Shown here: positions 35,150-43,516 of the stretch, one piece after another
How the letters are laid out: each line of letters starts with the position of its first letter
How positions within the stretch are numbered: position 1 is the first letter of the stretch
Assembly: GCF_050589625.1 (NCBI RefSeq)
Contig: NZ_JBNGOP010000028.1
Location: 7,056 to 71,055 of the forward strand
Length of the DNA: 64,000 nucleotides
Reading direction: 5' to 3'
Source: Pelagihabitans sp947500445
GTDB taxonomy: Bacteria > Bacteroidota > Bacteroidia > Flavobacteriales > Flavobacteriaceae
Translations under genes and position numbers: made by a program
Notes under the pieces: model-generated
Told to the model about the DNA's origin: nothing
Databases searched by the model: none
The model's input: the letters and a program-made list of their open reading frames with translations, nothing else

Positions 35150-36766
35150 CTAAGACATTTCCGAAATAGGCAACAACTGTTTCAGATCTTCGAGGGAATT
35201 CGCTTCTTCAATTTTTTTATCCTTCCGCCATCTCAATATTCGCGGAAAACGTGTGGCCACCCCACTTTTATGCCTTTTGGAAAGGGCAATACCTTCAAAG
35301 GCGATTTCAAAAACCAGTTGGGGCGTTACGGAACGGACCGGACCAAAACGTTCCAAGGTATTCGCTTTGATAAACTTGTCCACTTCCCGAAACTCGGCAT
35401 CGGTGAGTCCCGAGTACGCCTTTGCGAAGGTAACGAGTTCCTGCTCGCCCGACTCCGTCGTTTGCCAAAGGGCAAAAGTGTAATCCGTAAAAAGATTGCT
35501 ACGGCGGCCATGGCCACGCATCGCATAGGTGAGCACGGCATCGATTGTCAGTGGCGCTACCTTCCATTTCCACCAGTCCCCTTTCTTTCTTCCGACCAGA
35601 TAAGGGGAATCCTTTCGTTTCAACATTAACCCTTCACTGCGAACGGCCCTTGATCGCTCCCGTTCCTTGGCGACCGCCGACCAATTGTCGAACACCATCG
35701 TTTCCGAAAGCTGCAAGACGTCCAACTGCGCATGTACCTTTGTGAACAACCCGTCCAATATGGCCCTCCTTTCCGAAAAAGGCCGTTGCCGCAGATCGTT
35801 GCCTTCCCATTCCAATAAATCGTAAGCTTTAAGAATGACCGGTGTTTTTTCCAAAAGGCTTTTGGAGACCGTTTTTCTTCCGATACGGGTCTGCAAATCG
35901 TTAAAGGTCCCGATTTCGCCCTTTGGAAAGGGAAGTATTTCCCCGTCAAGTACCGTACCATTGGGCACCGTACCTACCAACGCTTGAAACTCGGGATACT
36001 TATCCGTCACCAACTCCTCTCCCCTGCTCCACACGAACAATTCATCGGACCGAACGATCACCTGCGAACGAATGCCGTCCCATTTGTGTTCGGCATACCA
36101 TTCGGAAACAGGCCCTAGTTCTGCCAACTCAGCTTCCAAAGCATAGGCCAAATAGAATGGAAAGGGTTTGGAAATATAGTCCGAAGGGCGTTCTTCCAAA
36201 ATCAATTCCTGAAAGGTCGTTTTCTTGGGTGTCCAGTCGCCCATCAGCCGATAGGCCAACACATCCTTATCGATTCCGGTAGCCATGGAGAGGGCACGGG
36301 TCATTAGTTTTTGACTCAGCCCTATCCGGAACCCGCCGGTCATTAATTTGTTGAATACAAAGCGTTCGTAGTAGTTGAGCCTTCGCCAGTTTTCGTGGAG
36401 GTAAGCTTTTTTTTCCGTATCCTCTTTTGCCTTCAGCTGTAGCATCTCCTCTAAAAAATCGGAAAGTGATTTATCGGAGGGCTCTTCTCCCTCCGGCAGA
36501 ATAAGGGCAATGGTCTCGGCCAGATCGCCAACAATATGATAGGACTCCTCGAACAGCCATAAGGGAATTTGTGCCAGCTCTGTCGCCCATTCCCGAAGCA
36601 AGGTGGTATTGACGGGACGCGGTGGTCGTCTATGCGACAGAATGGCTATTGTCCATAGTTTGTCGGAATCATCGGCCGTTTTAAAGTAATCGGCCAACGC
36701 CCCTACTTTGGCGTTCGTTTTGTTGGTACTATCCAACGTCTTTATAAGTGCAGCGAACTGTTTCAT
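35150..36766 (-). CDS. ATP-dependent DNA ligase
   Basis: A 538-residue ligase: N-terminal DNA-binding domain (about 1-190), nucleotidyltransferase domain with the adenylated lysine motif KWDG at 228-231, LDGEILPF, and WWKWK plus an OB-fold C-terminus (KRHKSGVATRFPRILRWR). ATG 36766 (MKQFAALIK) is chosen; it overlaps the exonuclease stop (ATGA), a sign of coupling. The family is the type found with a helper exonuclease and, in many genomes, a DEXH helicase and PdeM endonuclease in DNA damage response; those last two are not adjacent here. Confidence 0.93.
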   Translation of the reverse strand: MKQFAALIKTLDSTNKTNAKVGALADYFKTADDSDKLWTIAILSHRRPPRPVNTTLLREWATELAQIPLWLFEESYHIVGDLAETIALILPEGEEPSDKSLSDFLEEMLQLKAKEDTEKKAYLHENWRRLNYYERFVFNKLMTGGFRIGLSQKLMTRALSMATGIDKDVLAYRLMGDWTPKKTTFQELILEERPSDYISKPFPFYLAYALEAELAELGPVSEWYAEHKWDGIRSQVIVRSDELFVWSRGEELVTDKYPEFQALVGTVPNGTVLDGEILPFPKGEIGTFNDLQTRIGRKTVSKSLLEKTPVILKAYDLLEWEGNDLRQRPFSERRAILDGLFTKVHAQLDVLQLSETMVFDNWSAVAKERERSRAVRSEGLMLKRKDSPYLVGRKKGDWWKWKVAPLTIDAVLTYAMRGHGRRSNLFTDYTFALWQTTESGEQELVTFAKAYSGLTDAEFREVDKFIKANTLERFGPVRSVTPQLVFEIAFEGIALSKRHKSGVATRFPRILRWRKDKKIEEANSLEDLKQLLPISEMS

Positions 36767-37788
36767 GTGCTCGCCGTGTTTTCCTTGGTCGTTTCCATTT
36801 CCGCCAATTCCCCTTCGAACTGGGTTTTTTCGGTACGGGCATCGTACCCCAATTCCCTTAAGTAACGCGAAAAAATATCGGTATAGCCATGCGTACTGAT
36901 TACTTTTTCCGCTCCGGTGGCCTTCACACTGGCCAGTAGTCCCTGCCAATCGCAATGGTCCGAAAGCACAAAGCCCTTATCGATGGCGCGACGGCGGCGT
37001 GCTCCCCTAAAGGTCATCCAACCACTTGCGGAGGCGGTAACATAAGGCACCATTTTGCGGATCCAACTACTACCATGGGCAGAAGGCGGAGCCAATACCA
37101 AGGCGCCCTTAAAAAGTTCTTTTGGGGTGTCCTTGGTGATCAGTTGGGTTTTGGGGAAGGTGGCAAGGGAGCGGATGACCTGTGTCGTATTTTCGATTGC
37201 CCCATGGGTGAGAATGGGCCCAATTTCGGGGTCTAGATATTTTAAGAGCCGTTGTGCCTTGCCCAAAGAATATCCGAACAAAATGGAACAGCTGCCCTCC
37301 GACCGATTTTCGGACCACCAGGTATTGATGTTGTGCATTACCTCCTGTTGGGGCGTCCATTTAAAGGCGGGCAGCCCGAAGGTGCATTCGGTAATGAACG
37401 TATGGCATGCAACAGGCTCGTAGGGTACGGCCAGCCCGTCATCTTCTGTTTTGTAATCGCCCGTAAAGACCCATACTTCGCCCTGGTGTTCGACGCGCAC
37501 TTGTGAGGATCCTATAATGTGTCCTGCCGGATGCAACGAAAATTTTACCCCGTTTATCATAAAGGACTCCCCCCATTCCTTTCCGCTAACGGTTATATCG
37601 CCCAAACGGTGTTTGATGATGGGGACGTTCGTATGATGGGTAATGTACCGTTGATGGCCCCATCGGGAATGATCGGCATGGCCATGGGTAATGATCGCCT
37701 TTTGCACCGGTTTCCAAGGATCCAAATACACGTCGGCCTCGGCACAGTAGATGCCTTTTTCATTAAATACCAATAAGGGTGGCCTCAT
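36763..37788 (-). CDS. Ligase-associated DNA exonuclease, metallo-beta-lactamase fold
   Basis: A 341-residue MBL-fold nuclease of the CPSF/SNM1-like group. Metal motif HGHADH at 35-40, later ITECTFG, HPAGHIIGSSQV, GDYKTEDDG and SDHCDWQGLL. It is expected to trim DNA ends before joining by the coupled ligase. ATG 37788 (MRPPLLVFNEKG) is chosen; upstream in-frame codons to 37905 do not resemble the family. First gene of the two-gene operon. Confidence 0.92.
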   Translation of the reverse strand: MRPPLLVFNEKGIYCAEADVYLDPWKPVQKAIITHGHADHSRWGHQRYITHHTNVPIIKHRLGDITVSGKEWGESFMINGVKFSLHPAGHIIGSSQVRVEHQGEVWVFTGDYKTEDDGLAVPYEPVACHTFITECTFGLPAFKWTPQQEVMHNINTWWSENRSEGSCSILFGYSLGKAQRLLKYLDPEIGPILTHGAIENTTQVIRSLATFPKTQLITKDTPKELFKGALVLAPPSAHGSSWIRKMVPYVTASASGWMTFRGARRRRAIDKGFVLSDHCDWQGLLASVKATGAEKVISTHGYTDIFSRYLRELGYDARTEKTQFEGELAEMETTKENTAST

Positions 37789-37847
37789 AATTAGGATTTT
37801 GCATGTTAACAACACTTCGATCGACTTCCGGAACGTATTTCGCGTGC

Positions 37848-38273
37848 TTAAAGGTAAACGGTGAAATCGACCAAAAAGATAGCGCTCCACAAAAAGGTAC
37901 GCCACCAGTTCAACTGTACCAAACGTTGCAATACCGCAGTATCACCTTTTCCTTTAGAAATAGCATGGTGCATGGGAACAAAACGGGCAAAGGTCAACCA
38001 CCATACGGCAATGACCAGGACCAGACTGGCGAACGCCGGATAACTGGGCGTGCCGATCGACCGAAAGAGCAGGATCGCCAGTTGCCCGAACATGAGCGGG
38101 ACTACCAGTCTCGAAATACTTTTGGTATATTTTTCGTGCCACTGCAGCAAAGCTTGGGACGAATAATGTAAAAACGAAGGATAAACGATGAGCTGTACCA
38201 TAAAAATCAATACCACCAACCCAAAATCGAAGAGCAGCCCTATTTGCTGGATATGTGTTGCCAGTTCCGCCAC
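37848..38273 (-). CDS. Small integral membrane protein
   Basis: 141 residues with four predicted spans (about 10-32, 52-70, 78-95, 118-138); no soluble domain. Charged segments HEKYTKSISR and HHAISKGKGDT lie between spans. No named family that I can support. It starts 1 bp from the photolyase stop on the same strand, so it is probably cotranscribed with the photolyase cluster and is last in it. Confidence 0.75.
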   Translation of the reverse strand: MAELATHIQQIGLLFDFGLVVLIFMVQLIVYPSFLHYSSQALLQWHEKYTKSISRLVVPLMFGQLAILLFRSIGTPSYPAFASLVLVIAVWWLTFARFVPMHHAISKGKGDTAVLQRLVQLNWWRTFLWSAIFLVDFTVYL

Positions 38274-38274
38274 C

Positions 38275-39765
38275 TTACGCTTTCAGGGTTTTCAAATAGG
38301 TTTCGGCGCGTTGCAAATGCCCTTGTTTTTTCTCGTCCGACATTTTATCATACGTCCGTACCAACATGCCCAAACGCGGATTTTTCAGAAAGAAATCGCG
38401 GTGGGTATGCATAAAGCGCCAAAATAGCCCGTCCCAAATTTCCTGCCATTCCCCTTTTGGATAGTTGCTCATTTTCATCAAATAGTTGCTTCCGCTGATA
38501 TAGGGTTTGGTGGACATAAGGCCCCCATCGGCATATTGGCTCATTCCGTATACATTGGGTACCATTACCCAATCGTAGGCATCTATAAAAAGTTCCATGA
38601 ACCATTGGTACACTGCATCGGGATCGAACTCGCAGAGCACCATAAAATTGCCCAGTACCATTAGACGCTCGATATGATGGCAATAGCCCGTTTTCAGTAC
38701 TTTTTTTATGGTATCGTCAATGGGAAAAATACCGGTGGTTCCATCGTAAAACGATCTTGGTATTTTCTTGGTGAATCCCCAAAAGTGCCTTAACCGCTCT
38801 TCCCTACCTTTTACCAGGTACACGCCCCGTATAAACTCTCGCCATCCGATGATCTGGCGCACAAAACCCTCCGTAGCGTTAATAGGCACTCCGTTCTTTT
38901 CGGCGTAGGCAACACTCTTGGAAATGACTTCGGAAGGGGTGAGCAGACCAACGTTCAACATTGGCGTTAGAACACTATGGTTCAATATGGTTTCGGAGGC
39001 CACTATGGCATCCTCGTAGGTTCCGAACTCCATAAACCGTGTTTCCAAAAAATTATTGAACCACGTTTGGGCGCCTTCATAGTCGTTCGGGTACAGTTGC
39101 TGTTCGGTCAACGTTCCATAATGTTCCCCAAAATGTTCCCCAACATATTGTTTTGCTTCTTCATAATAGCCGTTGGTATCGGGATACTGAATGTGTGGCG
39201 GCACTTTTTTTGCGGGATACTTTTTTCGGTTTTCGGTATCAAAGGTCCATTTGCCGCCCTCCGGTTTTCCCTCACTGTCGATCAAAAGGTTTCTTTTCAA
39301 CCGTTCGTTCTTGTAAAAACTGGTCTGGAAAAACTTCTTTTTATCCTTTTTAAAAAACCCGGACAGCTCCTCTCGGGTATTCAGCCACATCGGGGCATTA
39401 TGGCGCTCCGCTTTTATCCCGGTTTGACCACAACCTTCAGTGAGCCGCTTTTCCAGCCAATAGTCCATAGGGTCGGCATAATGTATTTCGGTAAACCCTT
39501 GGTCCTTTAAATGTGGAACCAGTTTGCGAATATCAGAAATGGCATCTACGGCCTCAACATATACCGGGTTTTGCTTTTTTTGCCGCAGCACCGCTTCAAA
39601 ACATTTCATGGTTGCTCTATGATATGCTATTTTTTGCTTGTGAAAGGGATACTGTTTGAAATAGAGGTATTCCTCAACAAGGTATATGGGGTAACCATTA
39701 CCAATAAGCGGATGTTCTTTGAATAACTGGTGCGGAAATATAATATTTACGGGAGCATCTGTCAT
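38275..39765 (-). CDS. Cryptochrome/photolyase family protein (FeS-BCP/6-4 type, cluster cysteines missing)
   Basis: A 496-residue photolyase of the prokaryotic 6-4/CryB group (starts IIFPHQLFKEHP; GWREFIRGVYLV; GYCHHIERLMVLGNFMVL; DAYDWVMVPNVYGMSQYADGG; GLFWRFMHTHRDFF). Members repair UV photoproducts using FAD, and well-studied ones carry a 4Fe-4S cluster. Here the segment between MSNY and GLFW, where three cluster cysteines normally lie, contains none, so no cluster is expected. The N-terminal Rossmann-like domain (1-130) is present. The start overlaps the DUF2256 gene stop (ATGA). Confidence 0.9.
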   Translation of the reverse strand: MTDAPVNIIFPHQLFKEHPLIGNGYPIYLVEEYLYFKQYPFHKQKIAYHRATMKCFEAVLRQKKQNPVYVEAVDAISDIRKLVPHLKDQGFTEIHYADPMDYWLEKRLTEGCGQTGIKAERHNAPMWLNTREELSGFFKKDKKKFFQTSFYKNERLKRNLLIDSEGKPEGGKWTFDTENRKKYPAKKVPPHIQYPDTNGYYEEAKQYVGEHFGEHYGTLTEQQLYPNDYEGAQTWFNNFLETRFMEFGTYEDAIVASETILNHSVLTPMLNVGLLTPSEVISKSVAYAEKNGVPINATEGFVRQIIGWREFIRGVYLVKGREERLRHFWGFTKKIPRSFYDGTTGIFPIDDTIKKVLKTGYCHHIERLMVLGNFMVLCEFDPDAVYQWFMELFIDAYDWVMVPNVYGMSQYADGGLMSTKPYISGSNYLMKMSNYPKGEWQEIWDGLFWRFMHTHRDFFLKNPRLGMLVRTYDKMSDEKKQGHLQRAETYLKTLKA

Positions 39766-39890
39766 TTGTTTCTTCTACATTTTTCGCTACAATACCGAAC
39801 CGTTTCCCAGTTCTTTTCCCATTTCTTTCTCCAAGCGAACGGCCTGTTGCATACGGGACACATTTTTTGGGGCAGGTGTTGTTTTTTCAT
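39762..39890 (-). CDS. DUF2256 zinc-ribbon-like small protein
   Basis: A 42-residue protein beginning MKKQHLPQK and carrying the full DUF2256 pattern: CPVC, RPFAWRKKWEKNW, then YCSEKC. Four cysteines in two pairs suggest a zinc site. Its TGA overlaps the photolyase ATG by three bases (ATGA), so the two are translated together. DUF2256 genes are often linked to cryptochrome/photolyase genes; their role is unknown. Short enough to be missed by standard calling. Confidence 0.88.
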   Translation of the reverse strand: MKKQHLPQKMCPVCNRPFAWRKKWEKNWETVRYCSEKCRRNK

Positions 39891-39930
39891 TTGTTTCAAT
39901 CATTCTTGGTCTTTTCGATTCACCAAAAAA

Positions 39931-40569
39931 TCATCGGTCTTTAAAATTGGGCACTTCCGAACGTCTAGCATACGGGAAGCGTTTTAGTTTTTTTACTTCA
40001 TAATAGGTGTTCAACCCGGAAATACCGACCGCATCCATACGTTCCAAATCGACATCCTCGGCTTCGCCATAAGCGTTCTCGGGTAGCATCAAATGTTGGA
40101 TTTCGCCAACAATCATCAGGGTGTCGTTCATAGGAATCGGAATGGCCTTTATAAAACGCATGCCCATTTTCAAACGGCTTTCCTTTACAAAAGGGGCTTC
40201 AAAACCCGCTACGTACTCCTCGGTAAGGCCACACTCCGAAAATTCGGAAACATCTGCCTCAAACTTGGCGGAGGTGTAGTGGGCGCGTTCGATCATGCCG
40301 CTGTGGATATGATTGATGGTATACTGACCGTTCTCTATAAAGTTCTCGTAGGTATGACGAGGCACCTCATCCACGGGCCTTAAAATAAAGCCCTGTAATG
40401 GTGGATTACTTCCTAAATGAAACACGGAATTAAAGACACCCAAGTTGGAAACTCCTTCCTTGGATATGGTTCCGATCAAATTGGCGGCTTTAATGCCCGA
40501 AACGGCATTGATCAACTTCAACCGGGCCACTTTATCCAATTCCGCTATTTCCTCTTTTGTATAGTGCAT
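39931..40569 (-). CDS. Flavin reductase family protein
   Basis: A 212-residue FMN-binding split-barrel protein. Motifs: AANLIGTISKEGVSNLGVFNSVFHLGSNPP (in two parts), FILRPVDEVPRHTYENFIENGQYTINHI, and APFVKESRLKMGMRF. Family members reduce or bind free flavins. Its place in a photolyase cluster suggests it supplies or reduces flavin for these enzymes (inference). About 40 bp upstream of the DUF2256 gene. Confidence 0.85.
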   Translation of the reverse strand: MHYTKEEIAELDKVARLKLINAVSGIKAANLIGTISKEGVSNLGVFNSVFHLGSNPPLQGFILRPVDEVPRHTYENFIENGQYTINHIHSGMIERAHYTSAKFEADVSEFSECGLTEEYVAGFEAPFVKESRLKMGMRFIKAIPIPMNDTLMIVGEIQHLMLPENAYGEAEDVDLERMDAVGISGLNTYYEVKKLKRFPYARRSEVPNFKDR

Positions 40570-40748
40570 TTGCTATTTGTTTACTTCGGTAACGTCATTT
40601 TGTTGTGTTCGGAACAACGCTTCATCCTAGCATCTACCGGCGATCTTTTGGGCACCATATCAAAGCTATGGGCGCTGGAAAAGACAAAAAGTAGGCGCAA
40701 AACCTCATTTTCCGCAACCGGGAAAAGTTGACGTCGTGTTGAGCCACC

Positions 40749-41861
40749 TCATCGCTTCAATTGTTTTTTACATTTTTTCCAAAAACCAAAAAAAGAGGAA
40801 AAATACCCCTGTACATCGAACATCCAATCCCGTGGCTCCTCGATGCCCTGGTAATGGCGATTGGTCGGGTGTTCCTTATAATAAACCGTACCGACCGCGT
40901 GTTCGGCCAATAGTTCCGAAAACTCCCCAACATATACTTGAACATTTTTAAGATTAGCGGCCAACGCCATTACAAAGTCGATACATTTTTGGGATACCGG
41001 AAATTTTTTAAAATGGGAAGGCTCCAAAAGTAGGATCCGATTTGCCTCGATATGCTCCTTCCACAAAGGGTCTAGATTATAGTAATTATAAAGAAGTACC
41101 GGTAGGCCTTCATCCAACCGTATGCGCGTCCTTTCGGGTAAGGGCGTATGCAGTTCCGGCATTTCGGTTTCCTTTAAAACCTGAGGGGTTTCCATATCGG
41201 GCAATACTTCATACGACACCCCTAAAAAAGTTTCGCTTTGTTGGGTATGGCAAAATCTATTAATATTCTCTTGATTGGCGTAATACTTTTTACCACTGTT
41301 GGATCCGGCCACCCACTGCCAACTTAACGCATTACTGGCCCAGTCCCCGTCCAATAAGTGGTAATACATCCATTTTGCTGGGATATTCCAATGGCTACCC
41401 CCAATGTTGCAGGCTATAGCGGCTACGTACATGCGAAGGTGATTATGGAGATAACCGGTATCATACCATTGTAGTATGGCAGCATCAATAGCTTCGATAC
41501 CCGTACGGGCCTCCAAAAGTGCCTTGGGCAGTTGTTGGTGCAAAACACCCGGCTGAGGGTGTTTCAAATCGGTATCAATGGCATTGCCCTTTACCGCCCA
41601 AACCTGTTGCCAATAATCCCGCCACGCCAGTTCTTGAATCATTTTCTCTATGGGAGAAGGGTGAAAACCGCGTTCTAGCAACTGTTCAAAAACGAACTTG
41701 GTACTGATTACCCCTCTAGAAATATAGGGGGAAAGATAGGTAACGGCACCATCGATATAATTCCGCGTACGGCCATATGCAATGGGGTCCACCGCAGCTA
41801 CCCGTTCCAAAATATCCTGATACGCTGTGGGAAATGTGTGTGCTATACCTGCAGACGGCAT
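40749..41861 (-). CDS. Photolyase-like FAD-binding protein with C-terminal (permuted) alpha/beta domain
   Basis: A 370-residue protein that begins directly with the helical photolyase FAD domain: TYLSPYISRG (41-50), ELAWRDYWQQVW (77-88), TGYLHNHLRMYVA (135-147), LLDGDWASNALSWQWVAGS (169-187). The usual N-terminal antenna domain is absent. Instead residues 250-370 look like that domain moved to the end: LPVLLYNYYNLDP, NRILLLEPSHFKKFP, NVQVYVGEFSEL, and YFSSFFGFWKK, which resembles the linker that normally follows the antenna domain. ATG overlaps the DUF2805 stop (TAATG). Confidence 0.85.
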   Translation of the reverse strand: MPSAGIAHTFPTAYQDILERVAAVDPIAYGRTRNYIDGAVTYLSPYISRGVISTKFVFEQLLERGFHPSPIEKMIQELAWRDYWQQVWAVKGNAIDTDLKHPQPGVLHQQLPKALLEARTGIEAIDAAILQWYDTGYLHNHLRMYVAAIACNIGGSHWNIPAKWMYYHLLDGDWASNALSWQWVAGSNSGKKYYANQENINRFCHTQQSETFLGVSYEVLPDMETPQVLKETEMPELHTPLPERTRIRLDEGLPVLLYNYYNLDPLWKEHIEANRILLLEPSHFKKFPVSQKCIDFVMALAANLKNVQVYVGEFSELLAEHAVGTVYYKEHPTNRHYQGIEEPRDWMFDVQGYFSSFFGFWKKCKKQLKR

Positions 41862-42184
41862 TAGCGCTTGCTTATTTTATTACCTGAAATCGCTTTTTGG
41901 CGCGAGCATTTGAAGCGGTCAATATCGGGATTTCTCTTTTTTAGGTGCTTTTGGCTTACACCTGAATTTACTCTTTTACGCCACCGTTTAAAACTACTGT
42001 TCTTTAAATGGGTACGCATCAAACGTATGACATCCTTTTCCATCAGTTCAAACTGATAGTAAATGGCTTCGAAAGGAGTTCTATCCTCCCAGGCCATTTC
42101 TATGATCCTATCGATTTGACGCGCCGTAAGTTCAGAAGGGTTTACAGGGTCGAGCACTTTGGTATTATCACTTTTTTTATCCAT
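41861..42184 (-). CDS. DUF2805 / TIGR03643 family protein
   Basis: A 107-residue helical protein. The conserved core is LTARQIDRIIEMAWEDRTPFEAIYYQF ... EKDVIRLMRTHLKNSSFKRWRKRV (quoted in part), a helix-turn-helix-like pattern with a basic C-terminus. Function unknown; the family is frequently found beside photolyase/cryptochrome genes, as here. First gene of the light-related set; its TAA overlaps the next ATG. Confidence 0.85.
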   Translation of the reverse strand: MDKKSDNTKVLDPVNPSELTARQIDRIIEMAWEDRTPFEAIYYQFELMEKDVIRLMRTHLKNSSFKRWRKRVNSGVSQKHLKKRNPDIDRFKCSRQKAISGNKISKR

Positions 42185-42206
42185 ACGATATTGCCCGACC
42201 CATGCT

Positions 42207-42428
42207 TTACACGTTTAAATTTCCTTTTAAACGCTTGTCTATTTTTTGTTTGATTACGGTGAGTCGTTTCATGATATCCATAATCTCGCTGTCCTTATTT
42301 TCCTTGTAGATCTCATTAAGCTCCAATATCAACGCTTTTGCCTCACGTGAAGCTGAAACCCGATCGCTAGTACTCATTCCAGATTTTTTTCTAGATTCAA
42401 ATTCTTGAACCCTTTCCATTAAATCCAT
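42207..42428 (-). CDS. Small helical hypothetical protein
   Basis: 73 residues, highly charged and predicted fully helical or coiled-coil (EAKALILELNEIYKENKDSE, IMDIMKRLTVIKQKIDKRLKG). No signal or membrane span. Located 22 bp upstream of the DUF2805 gene and 35 bp downstream of the Lacal_2735-type gene on the same strand, probably in one transcript. Function unknown. Confidence 0.72.
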   Translation of the reverse strand: MDLMERVQEFESRKKSGMSTSDRVSASREAKALILELNEIYKENKDSEIMDIMKRLTVIKQKIDKRLKGNLNV

Positions 42429-42463
42429 GCTATTCCTTTAAAATTTATGTGTCAAGTATATGA

Positions 42464-42631
42464 CTATTTCTCAAGCTTTACAATTTGTTTCATGATTTCC
42501 TCGGCCTCATATACTTTTTCGTCGCTCAACTTTCTATTTGACGTAGAAAGTTGATGTGCCTGTTGCATCAGCTTTTTGTATTTGTCGTTCAATACTTCTA
42601 ACTCTGACTTTTTTTTGAACAAACCGAACAT
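42464..42631 (-). CDS. Lacal_2735 family small protein
   Basis: A 55-residue protein, MFGLFKKKSELEVLNDKYKK followed by LMQQAHQLSTSNRKLSDEKVY and EAEEIMKQIVKLEK. This MFGLFKKKS... helical pattern is the flavobacterial Lacal_2735 family of unknown function. A perfect hairpin (ACTTTCTA / TAGAAAGT) lies inside the coding sequence at about 42526-42550. Probably first gene of the small-protein/photolyase transcript. Confidence 0.8.
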   Translation of the reverse strand: MFGLFKKKSELEVLNDKYKKLMQQAHQLSTSNRKLSDEKVYEAEEIMKQIVKLEK

Positions 42632-42772
42632 CCGATATACTTTGATTATAAATTTCTTTTGGACTAACTACGTAAAGGTATTAAAATGTTTAATTATTAT
42701 TTAAATATGTTAAACAAAATAACAATTCTTTAACGCAGGTCATCTGTCACTTATAACGATGATGCCCAGTGC

Positions 42773-43516
42773 TCAGGAAAGCCACTTTTTAAAACTCCCA
42801 ATCTTTTCTATGGCAACGACGACCGGTTTGTCATCATAGGACGGGTTCAGCATGAGCCGTATTCTGGACTTTGAAGTATAGTACATATCGGCAATAGCGC
42901 TCCTATGTACAATGAATTGACGATTGATCCTAAAAAAGTCCGCTGGATTCAATGTATTTTCCAATGTCTTTAGGGTCTCGTTCACGACCACTCTTTCCCC
43001 GTTGGCGGTAATTAAAAAACTGACCCGTTCTTCTGCGTAAAAATAAGCTGTTTCGGAAACGGAAATACTTTTAAGCCTATTGTTTTTTTTGATCAAAAAA
43101 CGCTGCTTGTAAGCATCGCTTCCAGCTTCGAACACTTTTTTGTAGTCGGGAACAGTTCCCTTTTGCAAACGTTGATACTTATCCAAACTTTTTTGCAGCG
43201 CTTCGGCGGCAATGGGTTTTAGCAGATAGTCGATACTGTTCTGCTCGAATGCCTTGATGGCGTATTCGGAATAGGCGGTGGTAAAAATAATGGGCGATGT
43301 TACGGTAACCTGTTCAAAAATCTCAAAAGAGTGGCCATCTACCAAGTTGATGTCCATAAAAATCAAATCGACCTGTGCATGTTGCAGAAAAGAAACCGCT
43401 TCGGAAACAGATTCGATCAGTTTCACCACACTAATTTCGGGCAATGCTTCTTGTGCCATCCTTTGCAAACGGATGGCAGCGATTTCTTCGTCCTCTATTA
43501 TCAACGTACGGATCAT
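42773..43516 (-). CDS. LytTR-family response regulator
   Basis: A 247-residue regulator: receiver domain (1-120) with acidic IIEDEE and phosphoacceptor LIFMDINLVDG, T/S region FTTAYSEYA and K in LLKPI; LytTR DNA-binding domain (about 140-245, RINRQFIVHRSAI, SRIRLMLNP). It overlaps the kinase gene by four bases (ATGA). The pair sits after the TonB receptor/DUF4249 genes on the same strand and may control them or surface uptake. Confidence 0.93.
   Translation of the reverse strand: MIRTLIIEDEEIAAIRLQRMAQEALPEISVVKLIESVSEAVSFLQHAQVDLIFMDINLVDGHSFEIFEQVTVTSPIIFTTAYSEYAIKAFEQNSIDYLLKPIAAEALQKSLDKYQRLQKGTVPDYKKVFEAGSDAYKQRFLIKKNNRLKSISVSETAYFYAEERVSFLITANGERVVVNETLKTLENTLNPADFFRINRQFIVHRSAIADMYYTSKSRIRLMLNPSYDDKPVVVAIEKIGSFKKWLS

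Noticed and set aside
42526..42550. Hairpin as a terminator
   Set aside because: It is inside the Lacal_2735 coding frame and has no T-run.
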